Shown here in pieces: positions 10,647 through 22,170 of a DNA stretch of 64,000 nucleotides. The translations under genes and the position numbers were made by a program. The notes under the pieces are model-generated. The model was not told where the DNA came from, ran no database searches, and worked only from the letters and a program-made list of their open reading frames with translations. How positions within the stretch are numbered: the stretch's first letter is position 1; each line of letters begins with the position of its first letter. The DNA is from Vandiemenella viatica (Eukaryota > Arthropoda > Insecta > Orthoptera > Morabidae): contig CM061919.1 of assembly GCA_031002005.1 (NCBI GenBank), positions 14,517,687 through 14,581,686 on the forward strand, read 5' to 3'.

Positions 10647-10879
10647 TAAAATACAACAAACACTCTACATTTGCTGAACACTTACAAGAACACAATCTCC
10701 AACCAACAAATATCGACACGCACAGAAAAATATCAACCACAAATATTATCATTCGGAAAGAACTATCGCATACAGGAATTATTAACAGAGGGAAAACATG
10801 TAATAAACGATTACACAGACCTTACTCAGCAGACACTATACACAATACTGAAAAGAAAATATGGAAGAAAATAAAATAA
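10571..10879 (+). pseudogene. Possible Penelope-like retroelement C-terminal fragment
   Basis: The plus-strand frame reads ALKYNKHSTFAEHLQEHN, then PTNIDTH. An overlapping frame continues with LLTEGKHVINDYTDLTQQTL. This layout resembles the end of GIY-YIG-bearing Penelope-like proteins. The similarity is by eye only, a frameshift is required, and no catalytic GIY-YIG core is present. Confidence 0.25.
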
Positions 10880-10892
10880 TAATAAAATTATA

Positions 10893-11344
10893 GTTTAAAA
10901 AACTAAAATACACGCTTTTGTAGAAATGTGAACTAAAAGGTTAAAAATAATCTTTAAATATGCAAATTTTGTTCAACAGCCTTAGGATGCCCCAGAAATC
11001 GATAAAACTTTTTTGAATAAACTTAAAATAAGAAAAAGTAACTCATTAAAAAGTTTAATGTAAAAAAAAGCGTGTGGCGCTAGATACAAATAATCTTAAA
11101 TTTTTATCTTTAGGTGTTTTTAAAGGTAGAGTCATTATGCACAAGTGGAGAGCACCCAACGCTATTTTTACATTAAAGTTAACTTTTTAATCAGTGACTT
11201 TATTCTTATTTTAAGCTTATTCAAAAAAGTTATACTGACTTGTGGGACATCCTAGCGTTGTTGAACAAAATTTTTATTTTTAAAGATTATTTTTAACCTT
11301 TTAGTTTACATTTCAACAAAAGCGTGTAAATTAGTTTGTTAAAC
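10893..11344. mobile_element. Fold-back MITE, about 450 bp
   Basis: The left arm (GTTTAAAAAACTAAA, ACACGCTTTTGT, AACTAAAAGGTTAAAAATAA) is inverted at the right end, whose reverse complement reads GTTTAACAAACTAAT, ACACGCTTTTGT and so on. The arms extend about 170 bp each (up to TTTAATGTAAAAA) with about 85-90% identity by eye. The loop is about 110 bp. Weak similarity continues outside both ends, so the exact termini and target duplication are not certain. It is non-coding. Confidence 0.65.
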
Positions 11345-12344
11345 AATAATTTTATTTTTAACTTTTCAGTTCAAAATGGGAATTTCAGGACGTAGATATG
11401 TAATTATTGTACTGTCACTGATCTTAATACGTGTGCTAAATCGCAAATAATTCAGACGTCAAATATACCACATATTTTTTCGTGATACATGCTGCTTGGT
11501 CGATGTTTTACTTCCTATATTTCGGCACTCAACCTTGGGCCTTCATCAGGGCTGTTTAGAATTGAAATATCACTTCTGACGGTTGTCACACCACTTCGTT
11601 GTTTATCTTCACGCTGAGTTAATTTTTTTGGTTACCGCCAGCGGGTGTAAGTTGTTCCAGAGATGTTGTTGTCGTTGCATATTTTGTTTTGCGATTGTCC
11701 GCGAGTGCACATTTCCACATTTCACTTAAGCCATAGCCTATCGATTCCCTTATTTTTCCGTTTTAGGAAACCTTCCGGTTGTGCTATTATTTCTGTCACT
11801 GAATTTTATGACCTTCTACCTGATGTTGTGCCACACCTGATTTTGTTTTTCGACCGAGTCTTTTGTGACGATAATGTTCTTTAGTCTTTCAGTAACCGCT
11901 CCGGAAGTCACGGCAATATACGTAAGACTTAGTCAAACAACAGGTTATCTAGGTCACTCTTGCAATAATAGTGTCATTAGATCTTAAAGAGTATCGAAGG
12001 GTAAGTAACTCCATCTATATTTAATTCTAAAACGACTCCTATATCATCCGAACAAGTAAAATATGTTTGCCGTATAGAGCGTCTGATATTTTGAACTCTC
12101 AATTGCTTACCAGCGATCACAGTGACGTGTGAATTCATTAATCAATTTTGATGTTGATTTGTATCACTTCTACAGCCTTGGACTTCTTAAAATCTTTCTC
12201 AGGAGCATTCAATACGTATTTTTTCCTGTATAAAACATAGACCAGCATATAGAATCTAATCTGATCCCTTATTTCCATTTTTTTACTTGCGTATGTACTT
12301 ATACCTTACACATACTTAACGTATTCACTTTACGAACAACTAAC
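11345..12344. other. No gene recognised
   Basis: The ORF at 11663-11884 has no known domain. No repeat ends or RNA-gene promoters are seen in this interval. Confidence 0.35.
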
Positions 12345-13520
12345 AGTTACCCCGCGACTTCGTCCGCGTTGAAGAGTGTTGTATGATTTTCTTGAGAGGT
12401 CTGGTTGCTCAGTGGTTAGGGCGTCCAACTGGAGATGGAATAGTCCACAGCTTGAATCCCAGTTTCGGGGAGGATTTTGATAGGTCCTTAGCTCGACCTT
12501 CACCTCTGGCACAGGTTGTTGTGTGATGTGAAGTACGCCAGAATGCTCACGTGGTTCTGATTCCACGTTGATCTGTAGGTCCTCTATGCCCAGTAGGATT
12601 ACTGCGTTAGGTTAAGCGGCTACGAAAGGGGCTGCTAGCACAGACGTAATGAAGCCTTGCCAACAGGCCAATATGACCATACAATATATTTTAGAGCTAT
12701 TTTTATTGGTAATAACAGTAATAAATATTGCAATAAAATAACACAAATTTATTTATGTTCCAAACAACTTCATCGAACTTTTAAAACAATAAAAATATTC
12801 TGTATGTTAGGAGTATTTTCAGTTTAATACATCGGTATATACAATATTGTAAGACTTTATTTATTTTCTGAAAAATCATGTAAATTTTTTTACTCGATAC
12901 CTGTGAGCAGGTAACATATAATTGATCATGGTAAAAGCAGGGAGTATCAAAATGTATTCCCACCACTTTTAACGTTTGCCCCTGCGATTTATTAATTGTC
13001 ATTGAAAATAAATTTTTAAAGGGGACTGTAATCTTTCGAATTGAAACGGAATATTACTGGGAATAATTGCCATATGCGGAATTATAACGGCTTCCTCTTT
13101 AGATGCACCGATAAGAATTGTCGCCTTCATAATGTTTCTTCCTAGTTCTGTGATGCGTGATCTGGTGCCATTGCACAATCTTGGGGGGGGGGGGGAGGGT
13201 TTGAGATTACGCATCAGGAGAACTGGAGCGCCAACCTTAAGATCGAGTTTGTGGAACGGCACCCCACATAACTCGAAGGAGTTTAAAAACTCGAAGGGAT
13301 AGTTAGTAGCATCGTCAGCTGACATTACTGTATCGATGGAAGAGTATGTTATCACTTCCCTGACTATTTCCTCTAATATTTTTATTTTAGCTCCAGAATC
13401 ATTTTTCGGGACAAGTATTGTCCTCTCACATAACCAGTTTTCGTCATTGATATTTAGCTGAATGCTCGGGAAAACATTAGTAATGAGCTCGCGTTTGTTC
13501 AAGGGTTTCAGCAACTCGTT
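12345..13520 (-). pseudogene. Helitron RepHel, PIF1-helicase C-terminus and 3' end
   Basis: The minus strand encodes the last part of the PIF1-like helicase of a Helitron. It reads LKVGAPVLLMRNLKP (about 13250), LCNGTRSRI (13170), ERLQSPLKIYF (13020) and, after a frameshift near 13002, MTINKSQGQTL with LYVTCSQVSSK (12995-12880). The latter is helicase motif VI. A G-run at 13176-13195 on the plus strand has expanded inside the 'LKP...LCNG' link. Downstream on the minus strand, CGCGGACGAAGTCGCGGGGTA and then TTAG (about 12346) form a degenerate Helitron 3' end. The Rep domain and most of the helicase are missing. A SINE-B copy was inserted between helicase and terminus. Inactive. Confidence 0.8.
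12385..12700 (+). mobile_element. SINE-B copy
   Basis: This is a tRNA-derived SINE of a second family. The A-box region is GGTTGCTCAGTGGTTAGG (12403) and the B-box is GCTTGAATCCC (12451). The body includes TTAGGTTAAGCGGCTACG (about 12610) and GGCCAATATGACCATA near the end. The same body recurs at 51103-51420, where the matching block is TTAGGTTAAAGCGGCTACG. It lies inside the 3' part of the decayed Helitron. Confidence 0.7.
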
Positions 13521-14120
13521 TCAATGCCAAATATATGGCGTACTGTTATTGCCGTCTTTTTGTTTACTTCGGTGTTTCAGCAGCTCTTGAGATCGATTGC
13601 CATTCCGCTTGCTATTTGCACCGAGCTCGCGTTTTTCCCGGTGTCTTGGCAGATTGTCCCGGCACCAAGTGTTCAGTTTGCTGTCGTCACCCAATTTACT
13701 ACAGCTCCGGCAATTCAGCATCCGCAGAAGCTCCAAGACGTGACAAGTGCTCAATCATTTGCAGCTCTGCTTGAGGATTTGTTCCTGGGTTTTGGCTATT
13801 ATCATTGCCATAGTTTTCTTTGAAAGATTTGACTTTCGTTTTCCCGGAATTTCTTAAAATTACTAATTTCAAGTCTTGTGAATAAAAATGAATATATTTT
13901 TAATTTAATAGAAACTCAAAACGTCAAAATATTAGGAATACATTGATGGAATCCACTAAACATAAAAAAAAGAAATGCTAACTTCCAAAGAGCAAATAAA
14001 TACCTAAGTGGGGCAAGGACGTTCATTTGCGTTAAAAAAATGCGAAACTAAAAATAAATATTTTGATTTGCGATGAATATCTGTTTTTTTTTTTTTTTTT
14101 GAGTTAACTAAATTTGCTCT
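13521..14120. other. No gene recognised
   Basis: ORFs on both strands at 13521-13823 overlap and show no family motifs. Poly(T) lies at about 14083-14100. The region may be residual Helitron sequence. Confidence 0.3.
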
Positions 14121-14164
14121 TTGAATATTGATTTTGTTTTGAGGATATATGGGTTCCAACACTT

Positions 14165-14420
14165 CATGCTGCTTTAAAACAGAAATTTAGGTATTATAGT
14201 AGTCATTGATTCTTTTATTCATAATGATCAGTGTTATTGTTGGTTTCTCTATCTGTGGAAACAGTTGACTGCCTGTAGACGAGCTTACTATAGTTCGTTC
14301 GTTTCGATCCATTAATTCTGCTCTAAAATATAAATTTCAATTATAAAGTAGTAATTGATTCTTTCTTCATAATCGGTTTCTCAATCTGCAAACAAAATTG
14401 AGTGTCTAACGCCAAATTAC
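14165..14420 (+). repeat. Two tandem units of about 150 bp
   Basis: The block starting GCTTTAAAACAGAAATTT (about 14171) recurs as GCTCTAAAATATAAATTT about 150 bp later (14321). In both it is followed by 'AGTAGT(C/A)ATTGATTCTTT', 'TTCATAAT' and 'GGTTTCTC(T/A)ATCTG'. The two units are diverged. Such short arrays are common inside Helitrons, and a Helitron helicase fragment lies just upstream, but a direct link is not shown. Confidence 0.5.
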
Positions 14421-14752
14421 CACTCTGCTTGTCTGACACTCCAATATCTGAATAAAACATTCATAAGTTTCAAACATTTACTTCGGGCAATGCCACGTGT
14501 TCTGCTAAATCATCCAAGCTTATTATAGATATTTTGATACAATTTCAGTATAAATCGATACATGATGTCACTTAAATGACGCTCGTGAACGAAGCTTAAA
14601 TAACTAATAATGTTTCAGTTCTCATTCCGGCCCACGCTGCATTTCAACCAAGTTACGAACTCCGTTAATATTACCGCTAGAAAACCAAAGCTTCTATCAC
14701 TCACGCATTAATACATTCACTATATTGCATGTTAGTGACTTCATAATGGCAA

Positions 14753-14840
14753 AATAAACCTGACCCATTATTTCAGATCGCGATACAAAATAAACCTGGC
14801 TCATTATTTCAGATCGCGGTACTAAATGAACCCGAATAAT
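14753..14840 (+). repeat. 36-bp tandem repeat, two units plus partial
   Basis: AAAATAAACCTGACCCATTA...CGCGATAC is immediately repeated as AAAATAAACCTGGCTCATTA...CGCGGTAC, with a degenerate third start (TAAATGAACCCG). The two units differ at only a few positions. Confidence 0.7.
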
Positions 14841-16459
14841 GACGCTGGCAATATGGCGGTCGTAAAAGTGCAGCAAATTAAATACTTAATACATCTGAAA
14901 CATTCAGCCACATGAATTATGTCGTCAGCATCATGGCAATTATTGCAGTAACGTAGTTAAAAAATTTATACTAAAATGCTTGTAACTTACAGTGTAAAGT
15001 CCATAATTCTCTACAACTCTAAGACAACTTTTGTTAATATTTCTGGTCAAGTTTACACCGCGATAAAGTGACTGTTAATGCTCGTGATTAAGTAAGTTGT
15101 ATAATGAATTTAATTGTGATAGTAATTTATGCTACACTAATTAGGAATCTTGATATAGAAAATTCTGTTACTACTCGAAATTCAGTTGCAATGCATTTAA
15201 TGTGTTGAGGTGTGTTCGTATCGTTTGATATTGTAGCGGCAATATTAGCAGAGATAGTGGTTAGCTTGAAATGCTGCCTCGATCAGAATGTTTTTGCTAC
15301 AGCATAATGCAGACGGAATTTAGTTATTATTAGTAATAAATAACCAGCTTTCATAAGCTCCGTGTAAATGAGACGTATTGTGCTGTAAACGACTTCCAAT
15401 AATGCTTCATGAAACACGTTTCTACATTAGGCCATTAAATACATTCGTTTTAACTGAAAGATTTATTAGATATTTGTAGAAAATGAACAATAAGTAAAAA
15501 GCACTGTTTCGTGAATAATAGTTTACTATTTATACTAATTTTTACATAAAATTTCAACAAAAACTAAAAAAGGGTTTGTTAAGTTTTAAATTTTGGCAAA
15601 AATAATTTGTGTAGTAGCAAAAAAGAAGACACACAGGAAGTAAATTGAACCGAGATAGAATGGAATCAGCTACATTTTTAGAATTACGACGACATTTCGG
15701 GCACAGCGATTTTGAACTCTTAGTGAACCGACTTTCATAATGGTATATTCATATCATTTTACGTTGTTTCTTTTTCAAGCTTTGATTTTTCACATCTATT
15801 ATAAAGGGTAAGCTACAAACGAAATTACTGTGTAATGTTTAAGATGTCGTACTATTTTATGTACAAATTGAAGACTTCTCTTTGCGAACTTACCAACAGT
15901 ACCAACGATTTTTAGTTCTTTTAATTTAATGTTCAGATTTATATTTCCTGCTTCCAAACTATTATTTGTCAAGTGCATCGGTTTTAATGCTTTTAAACTA
16001 AACACAAACTTACATATGTCAGAAAGTTTTTGCTTTTATTTCTGAAAAGTAGTGTTTGAAATTTACGTAAAAAGCAAAGAGTAAACGTGGCACTGCCGTC
16101 TACGAAGCGGGAAACTCTTTGTTGTTCGCGAATATATATTAATGGCAATTTCTAAAAGAACGTTTTTGAGCTATAAAAAAATATCCTATGTCACTTCGCA
16201 CATAATTAACTAACTTCATGCCAGATTTAATTTAAATATGTTGAGTTATTAATGCTTGATTGATGCCAGAAGTACATCCAAACATACATACAAACTTTCT
16301 CATTTATGTAGATGAGGTAATTTGATTTAGTTCCAGTGTCAGAGCACCTTAGTACCACTGTATTACTGTTATTAGCAGAGTGGGTACCACCACTACTACT
16401 TCTAATGCTACTGCCATTGCTACTAATATTACCAACATCTATTGTCACAACCGCGCTTC
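14841..16459. other. No gene recognised
   Basis: AT-rich sequence. ORFs here (for example 15799-16005 minus and 16227-16448 minus) show no domain I can name. No element ends are seen. Confidence 0.35.
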
Positions 16460-16517
16460 GATTACACCAGCGTTCATTTTTTCGTGTTGATTACACCAGC
16501 GTTCATTTTTTCGTGTT
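16460..16517 (+). repeat. Perfect 29-bp tandem duplication
   Basis: GATTACACCAGCGTTC...TTCGTGTT occupies 16460-16488 and is repeated without change at 16489-16517. Perfect identity suggests a recent slippage or duplication. Confidence 0.85.
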
Positions 16518-17239
16518 GTGGATTACGCTCAAGTCCCTTCGAAACGGCAGATCAGTAAGCCGCCGGATCTGGAATTCCAAGTCGTTCGCAGCGGTAGCTC
16601 AGAGAACGCGGGAGCCCTCCGATGACTAATGCAGCTCACTGTCGTAAGATAACTTCCGTCAATCCAGTGTGATGAAAATCGGACTTCCAGCTTCATTGTT
16701 TCCTCTACAACTGGATCCTGAATTAGCTTCCACTCCTTCAAAAGTTATATTTGTGATTTCATCTTCTGCTATGTTAGGAGTTTGATTTCTCTTTCTATAA
16801 ATTTTTTCTTCCAAAATTTTGAAGATAGATCAGCTGCCTAGTCTAGCAAATGCAACAAATTTTCGTCAAGTGGAGTATCGGATATTCTCCTCTCTTGCAG
16901 CCGTCCTAGGTGTTCTCTCAAACTGGCTGCTATCCCACATTCACATACCGTGCTGCGGCGTACTCTCTACACCATTTTCGCACCTACTCTATTCCACAAA
17001 ACTCCGATTTTGAAGGAAGCTATTGTATGGCACTTGATAAGTACTTCAGCTTTAACCTTACTTTTACGGGTGGAATCACATCAAACGTTCTCCTACCGTT
17101 ATTCCATTTTTTTTAATTTTTTTTTTTGCCATTCCGTCTATATTAGCTTTCTAATGAGCATCTCAGATGTTGCTTCCCAACGTATAATTTCTGCTACCTT
17201 ATTTTTTACTCTTTTCTGAGCCAGAATATGGCAACCCGT

Positions 17240-17710
17240 TTCCTCGTTTCAAGTTCCAGTGACCTGACACAAAGAGCAAAGGTTAGTGAATTTGTTGCCA
17301 CGATTTGGTATACTCCTGTCAACCTTAATAATATTCCTCTTTGGACAGGTCTGACTCACCATTTTGGTTATATTTTTTAAATATTTTGCCCATACACTTG
17401 CTGAGTAGTCCACTAACGAGGATAAAATTGTGTAGTGGTATAGCATTATTATTTGGACTGTAACTGCGAATTTTCGCTGGCCGATATTGATGATTTTACT
17501 CATGACGGCCACTGTTCGTGCCATTTTCTTGTACAAGTGAGCATCGAAAATTAATCGTTCATCCAGCTGAATGTCTAAGAACCTGCACACTGGGTTTCTG
17601 CGAATTGATTTGCAGCCGATTCTTATAGTAGGTTTTCGAGTCAGCTTGCCCTTGAACAACATACGAGTTGTCTCATGTGGTGCTAAACTCGATTTTACTG
17701 CAATTGGTTA
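17240..17710 (-). pseudogene. R1-type LINE fragment (post-RT region)
   Basis: The minus strand reads LAPHETTRMLFKGKL, then PTIRIGCKSIRRNPVCRFL, then GQRKFAVTVQIIMLYHYTIL and DYSASVWAKYL. This matches the segment after the RT core of R1-clade LINEs ('LLKGKL...GQRRF...SIVGYASSVWA'). No RT catalytic core or tail is present, and downstream the frame dissolves. It is a dead internal fragment. Clade assignment is by memory of the motif. Confidence 0.6.
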
Positions 17711-19096
17711 CGTATACAGATATCACATTTTCTGGTAATAAACGGTAATTATTTGTTTGAGAGGATACTATTATATAATTTCACGTTACAGCTTCGATGA
17801 TCTTCTGAAGTGTATTGTCTTATATCCACGAACCTTAGAATCAGAAAGCAACTACAGTCAGTTATTGCGACCAAAGTGGGTGATTATTAGAAGTACTGTA
17901 GGTGTATTTCCTACGTGCAAACATGTTACATATTGCAGAAGATCCTACGGCTTCTTTGGTATCAACCGACAAACCAAAGGTTTTTGCGAGATGATCAATA
18001 TACTGTTTGCTCGTCTAACTATTTACGGAGCTAGGTGTCCCTTCTACTGCTTGGAATTCGAGAGTGGCAATGTCTACAAACCTTTCATCGTTGGAACCAT
18101 CGCACGTACATCATGCTCATTATTATACCGTAGGCTAACATTAATACCGTTTTGAAACAATTTTCACAGTAATGAAATAATCTAAATTATACATATTTTC
18201 ATGGATTCAATATAGAAGCTGTTTGTGGGATGTGACTAACCAGATGCTGTTCTTAATAGTAATTTGCGTTGCGATTTTATTTCTTCCATCAGTCTGTAAT
18301 AAATTCGCCCAAATGTAATGAAATCCAGCAGAAAAATGTTAAAAACATACTTAATGGTGACCAGTATTATATCATCCATTTTGAATCTGAATTGTAAATT
18401 GACACTTCAAAAGTAATGTAAGAAGCAAATCAATTTCGTGCATACAGACTGGAGGGGCCGAACATTTAGGAAACATGGGCACAAAAAGAGAATGAACAAC
18501 ATTATTCACATCCCACTTACATGTTCTATCTTTGTGACTATATTTCTCATAGTTTAATGCACAAGTAACTACCCCTCAAATAGGTTATAGTTCTAGCACT
18601 CGCGTAATTTCTGCATAATGGGACAAAACAGGGCCAAAGTGCAGGCCTATGATGATAATAGAAGCAAATAAACCATTGGAATGTGGCATAAAGTATTCTG
18701 TATTTTTTTGAAACTCTCACGGAAAATTCTAATCCCATACGCCCGAGGTTAGATGTCTGTACCTTCCCGCTAATATGGTGACGGCAACACATATCTGACA
18801 GACAGGTATCTTAATGTTCCCCTACACTGTATGTCTAGGGCAGTTATTCACTTTGGAAGAAACTTTGCTCTCACTTCGTAATTTAAGTTATTAAAGACCG
18901 GTTTGGTAGCTTTATCGATACTAACCAGTAAATATTGATCGTTTTCAAAAATTAACTGTAGTGTGAAATGAAAAATATTGCTGACATAATGATTTGCTTT
19001 AAAAAAAACATTATTCTTATATTACTGTAGACATAACTTTTTAGTGTCGATTTATGACTGAATTTTCTAATATATTCGTGATGTAATCTATTGCAG
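17711..19096. other. No gene recognised; presumed intron upstream of the next exon
   Basis: The plus ORF at 17757-18155 (132 aa) shows no known domain and has no clear splice signals. Because the next feature begins at a splice acceptor, this stretch is probably intron. A branch-point-like CTAAT lies at about 19067-19071, some 25 bases before the acceptor AG at 19095-19096. Confidence 0.4.
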
Positions 19097-20873
19097 ATCA
19101 GAGGAAACGCCGCAAGAATTCAGTTACCTTGTTCCTCCGAATAAAACTGAGAATCAAGGGCGGTTCGAGGTAAATGCTAATGAAATGGATCAGTTGATAC
19201 ACAATACTGAACCGGTACAAAAAACCACTGAAGCGGAATTGAAAGAGGACGGGGAAGAGGAGCAGCAGTATTCTAAAACCATACTTCCAAAACAGATTAT
19301 AAAGGCCACTTATATATCTTTGGGCCAAGGGGGAGGGATGTTAGAAAACACAGAGCAGACAAGTGAGGCGAAAGTGGTAGACGAAATTGAACAGAAGAAT
19401 GCGACAAGTGAGGCAAGACAGAGCCTTCAGAAAGAGAAGATAACAGGGAGCAGAGAAGCGAAACGTGGAAATGTGACTGAAAAGACAAAATCAGAGGATG
19501 CCGTAGTTGTTTACATCCAGCCACGTGCTGTATCGCCTCTGGTGTTCGGTGATACTTATAAGAGAGAGAAGCAAGAGGAACCTGCAGTTACTGATAAGAC
19601 AATGCAAGGGGAATCTGCAGTTACTGATAAGACGAAGAATGAGGATTCTACAGTTACTGATAAGATGAAGCAAGAGGAATCTGTAGTTATTGATAAGATG
19701 AAGCAAGAGGAATCTGCAGTTGTGTGCATCCAGCCACGTGGTACATCGCCTCTGGTGCTCGGAGTTACTGATAAGATGAAGGAAGAGGAATCTGCAGTTG
19801 TGTGCATCCAGCCACGTGGTGCATCGCCTCTAGTGTTCGGTCTTACTTATAAGGTGGAGCAAGAGGAACCTGCAGTTACTGATAAGACGAAGCAAGAGGA
19901 ATCTGCAGTTACTGATAAGACGAAGAATGAGGATTCTACAGTTACTGATAAGATGAAGCAAGAGGAATCTGTAGTTATTGATAAGATGAAGCAAGAGGAA
20001 TCTGCAGTTGTGTGCATCCAGCCACATGGTACATCGCCTCTGGTGCTCGGAGTTACTGATAAGATGAAGGAAGAGGAATCTGCAGTTCTGTGCATCCAGC
20101 CACGTGGTGCATCGCCTCTAGTGTTCGGTCTTACTTATAAGGCGGAGCAAGAGGAACCTGCAGTTACTGATAAGACGAAGCAAGAGGAATCTGCAGTTAC
20201 TGATAAGATGAAGAATGAGGATTCTACAGTTACTGATAAGATAAAGCAAGAGGAATCTGTAGTTATTGATAAGATGAAGCAAGAGGAATCTGCAGTTGTG
20301 TGCATCCAGCCACGTGGTACATCGCCTCTGGAGCTCGGAGTTACTGATAAGATGAAGGAAGAGGAATCTGCAGTTGTGTGCATCCAGCCACGTGGTGCAT
20401 CGCCTCTAGTGTTCGGTCTTACTTATAAGGCGGAGCAAGAGGAACCTGCAGTTACTGATATGACGAAGCAAGAGGAATCTGCAGTTACTGATAAGATGAA
20501 GAATGAGGATTCTACAGCTACTGATAAGATGAAGCAAGAGGAATCTGTAGTTATTGATAAGATGAAGCAAGAGGAATCTGCAGTTGTGTGCATCCAGCCA
20601 CGTGGTACATCGCCTCTGGTACTCGGAGTTACTGATAAGATGAAGGAAGAGAAACCTGCAATTGTTTGCATCCAACCCCGTGCTGCACCGCCTTTGGTGT
20701 TCGGAGTTACTGATGAGACAAAGGAAAATAAATCCGCAGTTACGAGCACCCAGCCACGTTCTGTATCTCCTCTAGTACTGGATATCAATTCGGGAACCAG
20801 ACACTTGTCTATAAGAAGCAGACTATGGAGATTCGCATTGGGACTTTGTTGCAGCTGTCAGAGTAAGCAATGA
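19097..20873 (+). CDS. Terminal exon of a repeat-rich acidic protein, unknown function
   Basis: An open frame runs from a plausible splice acceptor (TCTATTGCAG, AG at 19095-19096) to TGA at 20871-20873. The first in-frame ATG is at 19185 (562 aa). Because the frame stays open back to the acceptor, I read this as a 3' exon whose upstream exons lie outside or are unrecognised. The protein is charged (Lys/Glu/Asp-rich). It carries four near-identical 96-residue repeats built from 11-residue units such as KQEESAVTDKM, plus two longer units with VCIQPRGTSPLV. No signal peptide is visible. The C-terminus (RLWRFALGLCCSCQSKQ) is hydrophobic and cysteine-rich, so it might be lipidated, but that is inference. 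A donor-like AGA|GTAAGC at 20860-20868 would allow splicing before the stop. An AATAAA at 21011 favours a terminal exon. I recognise no family. Confidence 0.6.
19558..20709 (+). repeat. Four in-frame 288-bp tandem repeats
   Basis: The landmark GTACATCGCCTC recurs at 19741, 20029, 20317 and 20605, exactly 288 bp apart each time, so all units are the same length and in frame (96 codons). Differences between units are mostly single bases, for example CCACGTGG/CCACATGG and GGTGCTCGG/GGAGCTCGG. Within each unit, 33-bp sub-repeats encode the 11-residue motif. Such length and sequence uniformity points to recent unequal exchange or gene conversion. Confidence 0.9.
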
Positions 20874-21010
20874 CCTTTTTTATTTTTTTCTTGGTCAGTC
20901 ATTTTGTGCATCAGAAGTTGTTGACACAATTTACCGATCTAGTGTATGATCTCAGTGAGCTCCAACGCCGAGTCATGTATATAAATGTAGATAATGTATA
21001 TATATATTGA

Positions 21011-21016
21011 AATAAA
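21011..21016 (+). promoter_or_regulatory. Poly(A) signal AATAAA
   Basis: AATAAA lies about 138 bases after the stop of the repeat-protein exon and is followed by a T-rich stretch (TTTTTGTTTACG). It is a reasonable cleavage signal for that gene. Chance occurrence in AT-rich DNA is possible. Confidence 0.5.
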
Positions 21017-21339
21017 TTTTTGTTTACGAGATGCTCGTACTTTAATACACTGTAAACTAGTTCACAGCAATTTTTGGCTTCTTATTTTGCTCTGGAGCAA
21101 AAAGTGCGGTGAATGATATTTTTAGCAATCCTCTTTAATAAGATTGAGAGACTGGTGACTGCTCACGTCGATAGATCGGCAACATTTGGCGAGTCTCGAT
21201 AGTAGCCGAAGTGATAGGTGACTGATAGCCACCACAGCGCTGCTTGGGTAATCATCAAAATTCAAACGAATAACAGTTTTGTCTTTATTCACATTTTTGC
21301 TGTTAAAAGATAGTGTAAATTTCAAATAAATAATTAGAT

Positions 21340-22170
21340 TTGATTTTAACTTATGTTGTCAAAAGAAAGTGTAATTGCGATGCCAGCTAAAATGGTAATT
21401 GCCTGTTGTCTATCAGAGATGAATGTTATAATACGAGGCAGAGATATAGAAATATGTAATGTGACGTTCGTTTAAATTAAATATTCGCACTGTATTCTTT
21501 GTAGCAGTTACTGAAACCAAGTGGTAACATAACCTAAGAATTTTGTGAAAGAAGATAACATACAGGGATGTTTTTTAAAAAATCCTGAGGAAGTATAAAC
21601 AAAACTTAGCTTTACCCGATACATATCAATAAAATAAATGATAATCATTCGTTACAGATATTACAATTTACTTAGGAAATTTTTCATAACTCCAAAAATA
21701 TGCACTTACGTTGTTAAAAAAAAAGTTTAAATGTGTTTCTAGCTAAAATGTAGCTTTCTGTTGTGTAGCTGGCATAAAGATTATAACGTGAGGCAGCGGT
21801 ATCAAGAAAAATACTATGTGACGTTTGTTTAAATTAAATGTAGCAGTTACTTAACTCAAGTGACAACATTACCTAAAACATTTTTGACAGTTTAGGCAAG
21901 ATAAAAAAAAAAATCCTTATATGTTAACACGAAACATAGGTACTCTTGAAACATATGAATCAAAGAAATAATAGTTATTCGCTAATGAAATTACATTTTA
22001 ACTATTAATTTTTTCATAACACCAAAAATTCCCCTCAAATAAAATCAAATGAAGTTATTTAGAAACATCCTAACCAAATGCTCCGAGAATTTAATCAGAG
22101 GAAGTTTACTAACATCAATAAAATAACATAGTAATTAATTGTTATTCGCTTACTTTCAGAAACTTTTCCA
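21340..22170 (+). repeat. Diverged tandem array, about 340-360 bp units
   Basis: The unit landmark TTGTCAAAAGAAAGTG (21356) recurs as TTGTTAAAAAAAAAGT (about 21712). Within both, 'AGCTAAAATG', 'GTGACGTT(C/T)GTTTAAATTAAAT', 'GTAGCAGTTACT' and a '(C/G)TTATTCG' block near the end keep order. A third partial unit ends near 22160 (TAATTGTTATTCGCTTAC). There are two full units and one partial, non-coding, directly downstream of the repeat-protein gene. Confidence 0.65.

Noticed and set aside
13521..13823. Overlapping ORFs on both strands next to the Helitron helicase
   Set aside because: They do not continue the helicase frame and show no known domain; kept only as part of an unassigned stretch.
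19558..20709. Regular repeats considered as a CRISPR array or satellite
   Set aside because: Units are 288 bp, contiguous, coding and in frame, in a eukaryotic genome; there are no short repeat-spacer alternations.
19491..20788. Several minus-strand ORFs of 65-121 aa rich in Ser, Phe and Leu
   Set aside because: They repeat with the 288-bp period and are antisense shadows of the plus-strand repeat protein.
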